Shown here one piece after another: positions 53,246 through 62,556 of a DNA stretch of 64,000 nucleotides. The first letter of the stretch is position 1. Every line of letters begins with the position of its first letter. Source of the DNA: Embleya scabrispora (GTDB lineage Bacteria; Actinomycetota; Actinomycetes; Streptomycetales; Streptomycetaceae); contig NZ_MWQN01000001.1 in assembly GCF_002024165.1 (NCBI RefSeq), forward strand, positions 2,769,365 through 2,833,364. The letters are read 5' to 3'. The notes below the pieces were generated by a model that was not told where the DNA came from, made no database searches, and saw only the letters and a list, made by a program, of their open reading frames with translations. A program made the translations under genes and the position numbers.

Positions 53246-56200
53246 GACAATTCCTCATTCAACTCGAATTCGAGATCGGCCAGTTCCTCGTCGGAGAGGG
53301 AGATCAGGCTGCCCTCGGGCTCCACGGCGGCGCGTTCGGGACCGTCCTGTTCCTGTTCGACGGCGATCCGTGCCAGGGCGGCGGCCGTCTTGTGGGTGAA
53401 GATGTCGCGGGTGGTGAGGGCGAGGCCGGCTTTGCGGGCGCGGCTGACGAGTTGGATCGAGCGGATGCTGTCGCCGCCCAGGGTGAAGAAGTCGTCGTCG
53501 ATGCCGACATCGGTCAGCCCCAGGACCTCGGCGAGGATGCCGCACAACAGCCGCTCGTTCTCGGTGCGCGGGCCGCGCACGGCGTCCCGATCCGCCACCG
53601 CGGGCGCGGGCAGCGCCTTGCGGTCGAGCTTGCCGTTCGAGGTCAGCGGCATCGCGTCCAGCACCACCCAGGACGCGGGAATCATGTACGCGGGCAACAC
53701 CTGCGCGAGTTCCCCGCGCACCCTCTCCACGTCCATCCCGGGCCCGGTGAGATAACCCACCAGTCGGGGATTGCCCGAGGCGTCGGGCAGCACCGCGACG
53801 GCGGCATCGGTCACCGTCTCCAGGGAGCGAATGGCGGCCTCGATCTCACCCGTCTCCACGCGCCGGCCGCGGATCTTGATCTGGTGATCGCGGCGCTCGA
53901 TGAACTCCAGTTGCCCGTCCGCGCGTTGCACGACCCGGTCGCCGGTGCGGTACATCCGGGCACCGCCGCCCACGAAGGGATCGACGACGAACGTGGCGGC
54001 GGTACGCGCGGGATCGTGCAGGTAACCACGCCCCACACCGGCGCCACCCACGTAAAGCTCGCCCGGCACACCGACCGGAACCGGCCGGAGCTCGTCACCC
54101 AGCACATACAGGCGGGTGTTGCGCACGGCCGTACCGATCGGCACCCGCGACCCGAGGGTGTCGGAGGCGGTGATCACGGCATGCGTCACGTCGTCCGAGC
54201 ACTCCGTGGGCCCGTACGCGTTCATCAGCGGGATCTTCGGATGCCGGGCGTGCCAGCGCCGGCACAGATCGACCGGCAACGCCTCACCCGTCGTCATCAG
54301 CCACCGCAGATCCGGTAGTTCCGGAGCTGCACCCTCGACATCCCACGCGTCCAGGGCCGCCCGCAGCAGGGAGGGAACGACCTCCAGCACGGCGACCCGT
54401 TCGTCTCGGGCCAGGGCGAACAGCGCGGTGGGGTCGGCCGCCATGTCGGTGCCGCACACCCGGACCCGACCGCCGACCACCAGCGGGGCCAGCATCTGCC
54501 ACACCGACACGTCGAACGTCAGCGGCGCGTTCTGCACGACCGTCTCACCGGCCGCGAGATCGAGATCGGCAACCTTGGCCCAGAGATGATTGAGCATGCC
54601 CGACCGCTGCACCATCGCCCCCTTGGGACGACCGGTGGAGCCCGACGTGAACATCACATACGCCAGATCCGACCCGGCACCGACACACGGCGGAAGCTCG
54701 TCCGGGATCGGCGCGTTCTCCAGGTCGACGACCGTGACGGTGGTTGTCGAGCCGGCCAACTCGGCCCCCGGCGTCTCGTATCCCGCGCCCACCAGCAGAT
54801 GGCCGGCGCCGCTGTCTCCGAGCAGGGAGGCGTTGCGGGCGGCGGGCGCATCCGGATCGAGCGGCAGATACGCGCCACCCGCCCCCAGCACACCCAACAC
54901 CCCCACCACGAACGGCACCCCGGGATCGGCGAACATCGCCACCACCGAACCCGCCGACACCCCGGCCTCCACAAGCCGGACGGACATCCCACCGGCCGCG
55001 GCGACCAGTTCCCCGTAGGTGAGCGATGTGGTGCCGTCCGACACGGCGGTCTCGTCGGGGATGCGGGCGGCCACCGCCCGTACCCGCTCGACGACGCCGA
55101 GACTCTCCTCGGTGATCGACGGGTCCCATTCGCCGAGCAGCCCACCCAGCTCACCGGGGGTTCCGGGCCCGGCCGCGGTCGCCGGGGCGGTCACATCGAC
55201 GTGGGCGAGCGGCAGTTCGGGCCGCTCCGCGACCGTGCGCAGCAGGTGCTGGAAGATCACCGCGGTCCGCTCGACGTCGGCCCGGGTGAATCGGTCGGGC
55301 GCGTAGTCCAGACGCAGGCTCAGGGCGTCGCCGGGGAAGACCACCATGCTCAGCGGATGGTGGCGGGCGTCCCTGGCCTCGGCGCGCACCACACGCAAAT
55401 CGTCGGCGCCGGTGTCGAGGCCGTTCTCGTCCAGTGGGAAGTTCTCGAAGAGCACCACGGTGTCGAAGACCTCGCCGGAGAGCCCGGCGGCCTTGTGGAT
55501 TTCGGCAAGGCCCAGGTGTTCGTGCGGGAGCAGCGCGGTCTGCTGATCCTGGAGAGCGTGCAGCAGTTCGGTGAGGGTGGCGCCGGGGTGCAGCCGGGCG
55601 CGCACCGGCACGGTGGTGAGGAACATGCCGATCATCGACTCGACGTCCGGGACCTCGGCGGGTCGGCCGGAGGTGACGGCGCCGAAGACGACGTCCCGGC
55701 GGCCGGTGAGCCGGCCGAGCAACAGCGCCCAGCAGCCCTGCACCACGATGTTGAGGGTCAGCCCCTGTGCGCGCGCCCACCCGGACAGGGCGGCCGTCAG
55801 CTCACGGGGCACCTCGGCCCGTACCGAGTCGGGCAGCATCGGGGCGTGGTCGCGATCACCCGGAACGAGCAGCGTGGGTTCGGCCACGTCGGCCAGCACC
55901 GCGTGCCAGGCCGCCTTGGCCGCCTCCCGGTCCTGCGCGGTCAACCAGGCGAGGTAGGAGCGGTACGGGGCCGGGTCGGTCGACAGCGCGACGTCCGCGC
56001 CGGTCGCGCACAGCGTGAACAGCTCCCGTACCAGCAGCGGCATCGACCAGCCGTCGACCAGGATGTGGTGGCTGGTCCAGATGAAGCGGTGCCGGTCCTC
56101 GCCGTGGGTGACCAGCGTGAAGCGCAGCAGCGGCGGGGCCGCGAGGTCGAAGCGACGGGCGCGCTCGGCGTCGGCGATCCGGTCCAGTTCGGCGGCCCTC

Positions 56201-59200
56201 GCGAACTCCGGAAGATCCGTCAGGTCGATGTCCCGCCAGGGCAGTTCGGCGTGCCGCGGGATGAGCTGTACGGGTGCGCCGCCGGCGCGGGCCCGGAACG
56301 AGGCGCGTAGGTTCGGATGCCGATCGAGCAGCGCCTGGCCGGCGGCACGCAGCACGGCGGGGTCGAGGTAGCCCTCGATGTCCGCGACGATCTGCAGGGT
56401 GTAGACGTCCACGGCGTCCGCGTCGCCCTCGGCCTCCGTCGCGCCGGCGGTGTCGTAGTCGGCGTGGAAGAGCATGCCCTGCTGCAGCGGGGTGAGCGGC
56501 AGGACGTCCACGAGGACGGTTCCGGTGCGCGCGAAATCGGCCTCGTACTCCTCGATCTCGTCCTGCGCCGGCCGCACCAGCGGCAGATCGGACGGGGTGA
56601 GGCCGCCCGCGCCCGGCGCGCCGGCGTGCCGGGCGAGCAGTTCCAGGGCGCGGAACCAGGTCTGCGCGATGTCCTGGGCGTCCTCCTCGGCCACGGTCCG
56701 GCCCGCCCAGGCCCAGTTGGCGATCAGGTGCGGTCCGTCGTGGCGGTCCTCGGTCGCCGGGGTGACGTCGAGCAGGTGCGGCAGCGGCATGCCCGGGTGC
56801 GCACCGGTGCCGACGACGCCGTTGCCGGCGATGGGCTCCCACAGCCGGGTGTCCCGGGTGTCGAAGCGGCCCATGTAGTTGAAGCCGATCTGCGGCCGGT
56901 TTCGGCCGGCGAGGGCGCGGGCGGCGTGCGGGTTGAGGTAGCGCAGCAGGCCGTAGCCGACGCCGCGGTCGGGCAACGCGCGCAGCTGTTCCTTGATCCG
57001 CTTCAGGGCCGTGGACAGGGCGGGGCCGCCCACCCACACCTCGTCCCAGTCGAGCGCGCCGGGGTCGAGGCGCACCGGGAAGGCGCTGGTGAACCAGCCG
57101 ACGGTGCGCGACAGGTCGAGGTCGTCGCCGAGTTGCTCGCGGCCGTGGCCCTCCAGCTCGATGAGGGTCTGCGCGTACTGGGCGTGGCCGTGCCGCCGGC
57201 GCCAGTCGGCGACGGCGAGCGCGAGGCCGGTGAGCAGGACGTCGTTGACCTCCGCGTGGAAGGCCGCGGGCACGTCCGTGAGCAGCGGCCCGGTGACCTC
57301 GGGCCCCAGTTCGAGGCGGAGGGTGCGCCGGGTGCCGTACACGTCCGTGGCGGGATCGAGCCGGTGGGTGCCGACCAGCGGGTCGGGTCCGGCCAGGATG
57401 TGCTGCCACAGGGCGAGTTCGGGGCCGCGCACCTGGGTGCGGGCCTGCTCGGCGAGCCGTTTCGACCAGCTGCGGTACGAGGTGCCGACGGGGTCGAGGG
57501 CCGGCGCGCGGCCGGCGGCGAGTGCCTCGTAGGCGGCGGCCAGGTCGGGTAGCAGGATGCGCCACGACACGCCGTCGATGACGAGGTGGTGGGCGCAGAG
57601 CACCAGCCAGGCGGTGTCGGCGTCGGATCCCGCGCCGACCAGCACCGCCTGAAGCATGACGGCGCCGGCGGGGTCGAGCCGGGCGCGGGCCGCGGCCGCC
57701 TGCCGCTCGGTGTACCCGAGGACGTCCTCGGCGTCCGCGCCGCTGCCGAGGCCCGCAACGGCGCGGACCAGGCGCTCGTCGGAGAGCGCGCCCGGCTCCA
57801 GGACCTCCGTCTGCCACAGCCCCGGGGCCGGTTCGGTGGCCCGGGTGCGCAGCGCGTCGTGGTGGTCGACCAAGGCGTGCAGGGCCGCGTCGAGCCGGTC
57901 GACGTCGAGCGCGGCGGGTACGCGCACCACGACGTGCTGGCTGTACTTGACGACCGGCCCGGTGAGACTGCCGCTGTCGTCGTGCAACTGGGCCATGATC
58001 GGCGTGAGTTCGTACGGCCCGCTGCCCTCGTCGTCCGCACCCGCGCCGGCGCCGCTCGCGGCCTCGGTGTCGATCCTGCCCGCCGCCTGGGCGAGGGCGG
58101 CGGCCGTCTTGTGGGTGAAGATGTCGCGGGTGGTGAGGGCGAGGCCGGCTTTGCGGGCGCGGCTGACGAGTTGGATCGAGCGGATGCTGTCGCCGCCCAG
58201 GGTGAAGAAGTCGTCGTCGATGCCGACGTCGGTCAGGCCCAGGACCTCGGCGAGGATGCCGCACAACAGCCGCTCGTTCTCGGTGCGCGGGCCGCGCACG
58301 GCGTCCCGATCCGCCACCGCGGGCGCGGGCAGCGCCTTGCGGTCGAGCTTGCCGTTCGAGGTCAGCGGCATCGCGTCCAGCACCACCCAGGACGCGGGAA
58401 TCATGTACGCGGGCAGGAGCTGGGCCAGTTCGGCGCGGATCCGGCCGGCGTCCACGCCGGGCCCGGTGAGGTAGCCGACCAGGCGGGGGTTCCCGGACGC
58501 GTCGGGCAGCACCGCGACGGCGGCATCGGCGACCGTGTCCAGGGAGCGAATGGCGGCCTCGATCTCACCCGTCTCCACACGCCGGCCGCGGATCTTGATC
58601 TGGTGATCGCGGCGCTCGATGAACTCCAGCTGCCCGTCCGCGCGTTGCACGACCCGGTCGCCGGTGCGGTACATCCGGGCACCGCCGCCCACGAAGGGAT
58701 CGACGACGAACGTGGCGGCGGTACGGGCGGGATCGTGCAGGTAACCGCGCCCCACACCGGCGCCACCCACATACAACTCGCCCGGCACACCGACCGGAAC
58801 CGGCCGGAGCTCGTCACCCAGCACATACAGGCGGGTGTTGCGCACGGCCGTACCGATCGGCACCCGGAGGTCCAGCGTGTCGGAGGCGGTGATCACGGCA
58901 TGCGTCACGTCGTCCGAGCACTCCGTGGGCCCGTACGCGTTCATCAGCGGGATCTTCGGATGCCGGGCGTGCCAGCGCCGGCACAGATCGACCGGCAACG
59001 CCTCACCCGTCGTCATCAGCCACCGCAGATCGGGAAGTTCGGGGGCGAGGCCCTCGATGTCCCAGGCATCCAGGGCCGCGCGCAACAGCGAGGGAACGAC
59101 CTCCAGGACCGCGACGCGTTCGTCGCGAACCATGGCGAACAGCGCGGTCGGGTCGGCCGCCATGTCGGTGCCGCACACCCGGACGCGACCGCCGACCACC

Positions 59201-61242
59201 AGCGGGGCGAACATCTGCCACACCGACACGTCGAACGTCAGCGGCGCGTTCTGCACGACCGTCTCACCGGCCGCGAGATCGAGATCGGCGACCTTGGCCC
59301 ACAGGTGGTTGAGCATCCCGGAACGCTGCACCATGGCGCCCTTGGGACGACCGGTGGAGCCCGACGTGAACATCACGTACGCCAGATCCGACCCGCCGCC
59401 GACGCAGGCCGGCAGTTCGCCGGAGGTCGGCACGTCCGCCAAACCCACGACCGTGACCGGGGCGGTGGTCACCGAGCCGGCCAGTTCGGCCGCGGATGCC
59501 TCGTATCCCGCGCCCACGAGCAGATGGCCGGTGCCGCTGTCCCGCAGCAGCGCGCCGTTGCGGGCGGTCGGCGCGGCCGGATCGAGCGGCAGATACGCGC
59601 CACCCGCCCCCAGCACACCCAACACCCCCACCACGAACGGCACCCCGGGATCGGCGAACATCGCCACCACCGAACCCGCCGACACCCCGGCCTCGGCAAG
59701 CCGGACGGAGACGCCTGCGACGCGCGTAACCAGCTCGCGATAGGTGACGCTCTCGGCGCCGTCGGACACGGCCACGGCATCCGGCGTGTCCGACGCCACG
59801 GCACGTATGCGTTCGACGAGCCCTTCGTCCGCCTCCCCCTCGGCGGTGGGGTCCCACTCGCCGAGCAGACCGAGCGGCTCACCGGTCGCGCCCAGGCCGA
59901 CCCGGCCGAGCGGTTGGTCGGCGGGCATGGCGGCGAGCGCGGCCAGGAAGGCCTCGAAACGGGCGAGGTGGGTGGCGAGTTCCGCGGAGTCGTACAGCTC
60001 GGGGTTGCCGTCGAGGTGGAGCTCCATCGTGCCGTCGGCCGTGTTCAGGACCGTCATGATGAGGTCCTTGACGATGCCGGTGGACAGGTTGACCACCAAG
60101 CCGCGGCAGTCGTCGGAGAAGGCGAGCTCCGGGTCCTGGTTGAGCACGTTGATGAACGGCCCGAAGGCGCGCTGGTCGTCGGTGCGCAGGCCGATGTCGC
60201 GGCGGATGCGGTCGCCGCGGTAGCGCTGGTGTTTGAGCGCGCTCGCCACCTCCACCCAGGCCCGGCGCAGCAGTTGGGTGCGGGTCATCTCCGGGCTCAC
60301 CCGCACGGCCAGCGGCAGGTAGTTGGCGAGCATGCCGGGGATCTGCCGGCTGATGGCACCGACACGACCGGTCACCGGCAGGGTGAGCAGCGGCCCGGCG
60401 ACACCGGTGACCCGCTGGGTGTAGGCGGCCATCGCGGCGACCATCAGGACGGGCATGGTGACCTTGCCGTCCTGGGCGAGGGCGCGCAGCGCGTCGGTGG
60501 CCTCGCGGGAGAGCCGGGAGGTGTGGCGCAGCGCACCGCGTCCGGGGGCGGGCTCCTGTTCGGACAGGGAGACGAGTTCGGGCGCCGGCCCGTGCGCGCC
60601 GGAGGTCAGGCGCTGCGTCCAGTAGGTACGGTCGCGCTCGACCAGCGTCGAGTCGCGGTACTCGCGCTCGGCGTCCAGGAGGCGGTGGAACGCCGGGATG
60701 GCGCCGGGGTCCGCCGTCGAATCGGCCGTGCCGGCGGCGAGCCGGGTGTAGAGCTCGGCGAGCCTCGGGTAGAGGAGCACGCGGCTGTAGCCGTCGATGA
60801 GGATGTGGTGCATGCACAGGTAGAGCAGGTGGTGTTCGGGCCCCAGCTTGATCAGCGCGCCGCGGTACAGCGGGAAGTCGGTGACCTTCAGTGGTTCGGC
60901 GTGGTCGGCGCGCATCCACCGCTCGGCGGCGGCGAGCGGTTCGGCCTTTTCGCTGAAATCGAGGATCTTGAGCGGGAGTTGAGCGAGTGGACGAATGATC
61001 TGCCCTGGCACGCCGTCCTCTTCGAGGAACTGCGCGCGCACTCCCTCGGCCTCGTCGGCGAGGCGATGCATCGCCTGTACGAGCAACTCGACGTCGAGTG
61101 GCCCACGCAGTTCGATGTAGTCCGCCATGTTGTAGGCCAGTGGCCCGGTGGCGAACCGCTCGTCGAACCAGATCTCGGCCTGCGCCGCGGTGAGCGGAAG
61201 GACAGTGCCCCGGTTTTTTGCCATCGCTTTGCTCTCCGTCAT
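53242..61242 (-). CDS. NRPS, C-A(Dap)-T-E-C-A(Dap)-T
   Basis: 2666 residues. C1 (15-450; begins [11 protein letters not shown], like EntF-type domains that accept acyl or aryl starters; [10 protein letters not shown]), A1 (472-985), T1 ([12 protein letters not shown] near 1016), E (1075-1560; [11 protein letters not shown]), C2 (1578-2030; [11 protein letters not shown]), A2 (2049-2560), T2 ([12 protein letters not shown] near 2589). The two A-T units are nearly identical. Both have code D-V-W-E-M-T-A-D-D-K, resembling the diaminobutyrate/diaminopropionate type (DIWELTADDK as I recall it); with sbnA/sbnB nearby, Dap is the likely substrate. Product: acyl-D-Dap-Dap. GAGG lies six bases upstream of ATG 61242; ATG 61224 also has a good SD (GGAGA). 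Confidence 0.92.
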   Translation of the reverse strand: MTESKAMAKNRGTVLPLTAAQAEIWFDERFATGPLAYNMADYIELRGPLDVELLVQAMHRLADEAEGVRAQFLEEDGVPGQIIRPLAQLPLKILDFSEKAEPLAAAERWMRADHAEPLKVTDFPLYRGALIKLGPEHHLLYLCMHHILIDGYSRVLLYPRLAELYTRLAAGTADSTADPGAIPAFHRLLDAEREYRDSTLVERDRTYWTQRLTSGAHGPAPELVSLSEQEPAPGRGALRHTSRLSREATDALRALAQDGKVTMPVLMVAAMAAYTQRVTGVAGPLLTLPVTGRVGAISRQIPGMLANYLPLAVRVSPEMTRTQLLRRAWVEVASALKHQRYRGDRIRRDIGLRTDDQRAFGPFINVLNQDPELAFSDDCRGLVVNLSTGIVKDLIMTVLNTADGTMELHLDGNPELYDSAELATHLARFEAFLAALAAMPADQPLGRVGLGATGEPLGLLGEWDPTAEGEADEGLVERIRAVASDTPDAVAVSDGAESVTYRELVTRVAGVSVRLAEAGVSAGSVVAMFADPGVPFVVGVLGVLGAGGAYLPLDPAAPTARNGALLRDSGTGHLLVGAGYEASAAELAGSVTTAPVTVVGLADVPTSGELPACVGGGSDLAYVMFTSGSTGRPKGAMVQRSGMLNHLWAKVADLDLAAGETVVQNAPLTFDVSVWQMFAPLVVGGRVRVCGTDMAADPTALFAMVRDERVAVLEVVPSLLRAALDAWDIEGLAPELPDLRWLMTTGEALPVDLCRRWHARHPKIPLMNAYGPTECSDDVTHAVITASDTLDLRVPIGTAVRNTRLYVLGDELRPVPVGVPGELYVGGAGVGRGYLHDPARTAATFVVDPFVGGGARMYRTGDRVVQRADGQLEFIERRDHQIKIRGRRVETGEIEAAIRSLDTVADAAVAVLPDASGNPRLVGYLTGPGVDAGRIRAELAQLLPAYMIPASWVVLDAMPLTSNGKLDRKALPAPAVADRDAVRGPRTENERLLCGILAEVLGLTDVGIDDDFFTLGGDSIRSIQLVSRARKAGLALTTRDIFTHKTAAALAQAAGRIDTEAASGAGAGADDEGSGPYELTPIMAQLHDDSGSLTGPVVKYSQHVVVRVPAALDVDRLDAALHALVDHHDALRTRATEPAPGLWQTEVLEPGALSDERLVRAVAGLGSGADAEDVLGYTERQAAAARARLDPAGAVMLQAVLVGAGSDADTAWLVLCAHHLVIDGVSWRILLPDLAAAYEALAAGRAPALDPVGTSYRSWSKRLAEQARTQVRGPELALWQHILAGPDPLVGTHRLDPATDVYGTRRTLRLELGPEVTGPLLTDVPAAFHAEVNDVLLTGLALAVADWRRRHGHAQYAQTLIELEGHGREQLGDDLDLSRTVGWFTSAFPVRLDPGALDWDEVWVGGPALSTALKRIKEQLRALPDRGVGYGLLRYLNPHAARALAGRNRPQIGFNYMGRFDTRDTRLWEPIAGNGVVGTGAHPGMPLPHLLDVTPATEDRHDGPHLIANWAWAGRTVAEEDAQDIAQTWFRALELLARHAGAPGAGGLTPSDLPLVRPAQDEIEEYEADFARTGTVLVDVLPLTPLQQGMLFHADYDTAGATEAEGDADAVDVYTLQIVADIEGYLDPAVLRAAGQALLDRHPNLRASFRARAGGAPVQLIPRHAELPWRDIDLTDLPEFARAAELDRIADAERARRFDLAAPPLLRFTLVTHGEDRHRFIWTSHHILVDGWSMPLLVRELFTLCATGADVALSTDPAPYRSYLAWLTAQDREAAKAAWHAVLADVAEPTLLVPGDRDHAPMLPDSVRAEVPRELTAALSGWARAQGLTLNIVVQGCWALLLGRLTGRRDVVFGAVTSGRPAEVPDVESMIGMFLTTVPVRARLHPGATLTELLHALQDQQTALLPHEHLGLAEIHKAAGLSGEVFDTVVLFENFPLDENGLDTGADDLRVVRAEARDARHHPLSMVVFPGDALSLRLDYAPDRFTRADVERTAVIFQHLLRTVAERPELPLAHVDVTAPATAAGPGTPGELGGLLGEWDPSITEESLGVVERVRAVAARIPDETAVSDGTTSLTYGELVAAAGGMSVRLVEAGVSAGSVVAMFADPGVPFVVGVLGVLGAGGAYLPLDPDAPAARNASLLGDSGAGHLLVGAGYETPGAELAGSTTTVTVVDLENAPIPDELPPCVGAGSDLAYVMFTSGSTGRPKGAMVQRSGMLNHLWAKVADLDLAAGETVVQNAPLTFDVSVWQMLAPLVVGGRVRVCGTDMAADPTALFALARDERVAVLEVVPSLLRAALDAWDVEGAAPELPDLRWLMTTGEALPVDLCRRWHARHPKIPLMNAYGPTECSDDVTHAVITASDTLGSRVPIGTAVRNTRLYVLGDELRPVPVGVPGELYVGGAGVGRGYLHDPARTAATFVVDPFVGGGARMYRTGDRVVQRADGQLEFIERRDHQIKIRGRRVETGEIEAAIRSLETVTDAAVAVLPDASGNPRLVGYLTGPGMDVERVRGELAQVLPAYMIPASWVVLDAMPLTSNGKLDRKALPAPAVADRDAVRGPRTENERLLCGILAEVLGLTDVGIDDDFFTLGGDSIRSIQLVSRARKAGLALTTRDIFTHKTAAALARIAVEQEQDGPERAAVEPEGSLISLSDEELADLEFELNEELS
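53380..54982 (-). repeat. 1.6-kb direct repeat, copy 2 (A2-T2)
   Basis: DNA of the second A-T unit, nearly identical to 58099-59707 with an offset of 4719-4725 bp; long stretches (for example 54171-54308 against the corresponding region near 58895-59030) are the same. Divergence is concentrated in short patches. A recent duplication or gene conversion. Confidence 0.88.
58099..59707 (-). repeat. 1.6-kb direct repeat, copy 1 (A1-T1)
   Basis: Partner of the repeat at 53380-54982. The repeat includes the whole A domain and T domain but not the E or C domains, so its borders fall in inter-domain linkers. Confidence 0.88.
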
Positions 61243-61297
61243 CCTCAGCCTCAGCCCCGAATCGACTCTCGATCCTTCGGTCCCGCCCGGTCCGCGG

Positions 61298-62335
61298 TCA
61301 GCCGGAAATCGTTTCGAGTCCGGCGGGGAATCCGGACCCGATGTCCGCGTATTCGACGCCGGCCGTGAGACCCACCGGGCCGATCGAATCGCGCACCCAG
61401 TCGTCGCGGTAAACGGTCTCCATATAGCGCTCGCCCAGGTCCGGCGAAATGGTCACGGCGGTCACCTGGTCGGGCACGCCGGCGGTGCCGTTGCCGTAGT
61501 GCTCGTCGAGCCAGTGGAGCGCTCCGCTCACGGCGGTTCCGGTGGAGCCGCCGAACAGGAACCCGTGGCGCGTCAACTCGCGGCAGGTGCGGACGGTGTC
61601 CGCCTCCTCGACGTGGATCGCGGCGTCCACCAGGGACTCGTCCAGGAGCGGCGGGCGCACGCTGGTGCCCAGGCCCGGGATGTGCCGGGTGGCCGCGGGG
61701 CGCCCGAAGGTGACGGAGCCGACGCTGTCGACGGCGACCACGCGCACCGACGGGCGCCGCTCCCGGAAGTAGCGGGCGCAGCCCATCAGGGTGCCGGTGG
61801 TGCCGGCGCCGATGAACAGCACGTTCAGGTCGGGGAACTGGCGGGCGATGGCCGGCGCGGTGGTCCGGTAGTGGGCCATCCAGTTGCCCGGGCTCAGGTA
61901 CTGGTTGAGCCAGACCTTCTTGTCGTCGGCGGCGAGCAGCGCCTGGACGTACCGGATCCGCGCGCCGAGGAAGCCCTCGGTCTCGTGCGGCTCGGTGACG
62001 ACGTGGACCTCGGCGCCGTAGGACTCCATGGTGCGCCGGGTCACTTCGTTGCACCGCGAGTCGGTCACGCACAGGAACCGGAAGCCCCTGTTCGCGGCGA
62101 GCACGCTCAGGGCGACGCCCATGTTCCCGGACGAGGACTCCACCAGGGTCGAGCCGGGGCCGAGGACACCCGCGGCCTCCGCCTGCGCGACCATCTCACG
62201 GGCCGCCTTCAGCTTGATCGATCCGGCGAAGTTGAATCCCTCGACCTTCAGAAAGAGACGGCGCCCGAAGAGCGGCTGTAAATTCACGAAGAGGTCGCTG
62301 ACCTCGAATTCATGTGACGCGGAAATAACCGGCAC
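61298..62335 (-). CDS. sbnA: N-(2-amino-2-carboxyethyl)-L-glutamate synthase SbnA (L-Dap synthesis)
   Basis: 345 residues, PLP-dependent cysteine-synthase fold. Lys-41 in FAGSIKLKAA is the expected Schiff base; SSSGNMGVALS and GAGTTGTLMGCARYF bind substrate and cofactor phosphate. The SIKLKAA variant and the C-terminal region are characteristic of SbnA rather than CysK. It condenses O-phospho-L-serine with L-glutamate; SbnB then releases L-Dap. GTG start with AGGAG eight bases upstream. It heads the minus-strand NRPS operon. Confidence 0.92.
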   Translation of the reverse strand: MPVISASHEFEVSDLFVNLQPLFGRRLFLKVEGFNFAGSIKLKAAREMVAQAEAAGVLGPGSTLVESSSGNMGVALSVLAANRGFRFLCVTDSRCNEVTRRTMESYGAEVHVVTEPHETEGFLGARIRYVQALLAADDKKVWLNQYLSPGNWMAHYRTTAPAIARQFPDLNVLFIGAGTTGTLMGCARYFRERRPSVRVVAVDSVGSVTFGRPAATRHIPGLGTSVRPPLLDESLVDAAIHVEEADTVRTCRELTRHGFLFGGSTGTAVSGALHWLDEHYGNGTAGVPDQVTAVTISPDLGERYMETVYRDDWVRDSIGPVGLTAGVEYADIGSGFPAGLETISG

Positions 62336-62392
62336 TGGCGACTCCTGGCCCTCGGCAACCCATTAGCCTGGACGGCCAGCCTCTCGCCGCGC

Positions 62393-62421
62393 GCTGACGA
62401 GGTGCTGACGGACTGCTGACG
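62393..62421 (-). promoter_or_regulatory. SARP-type site facing sbnA-NRPS operon
   Basis: Three identical GCTGACG units (62393-62399, 62404-62410, 62415-62421), which is CGTCAGC on the minus strand, with exactly 11-bp spacing. It lies 58 bp upstream of the sbnA start. No good TANNNT lies at the usual 8-10 bases beyond; TAATGG (near 62369-62364) is a weak, distant candidate. Confidence 0.7.
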
Positions 62422-62460
62422 AGGGCGGCGTCACGAGCGCCCCGCCCACCTCGGAAGATG

Positions 62461-62516
62461 CGTCAGCGGCCCGTCAGTTATCGGTCACTTGAGTGTCAGT
62501 GCGATCGGCCTATGTT
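62461..62516 (+). promoter_or_regulatory. SARP-type promoter of the divergent NRPS gene
   Basis: CGTCAGC (62461), CGTCAGT (62472), GGTCACT (62483) and TGTCAGT (62494): four heptamers with 11-bp spacing. Ten bases after the last is TATGTT (62511-62516), fitting a TANNNT -10 box. This puts transcription start near 62523 and favours TTG 62557 over ATG 62512 as the start codon. Confidence 0.75.
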
Positions 62517-62556
62517 TGTCATTCCGCCCGTCCAGCCCTTCCGCGAGGAGTCCGGT

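Noticed and set aside
62512-62556. ATG 62512 as start of the plus-strand NRPS
   Set aside because: No SD, and it falls in the probable -10 box; TTG 62557 has GAGGAG at correct spacing.
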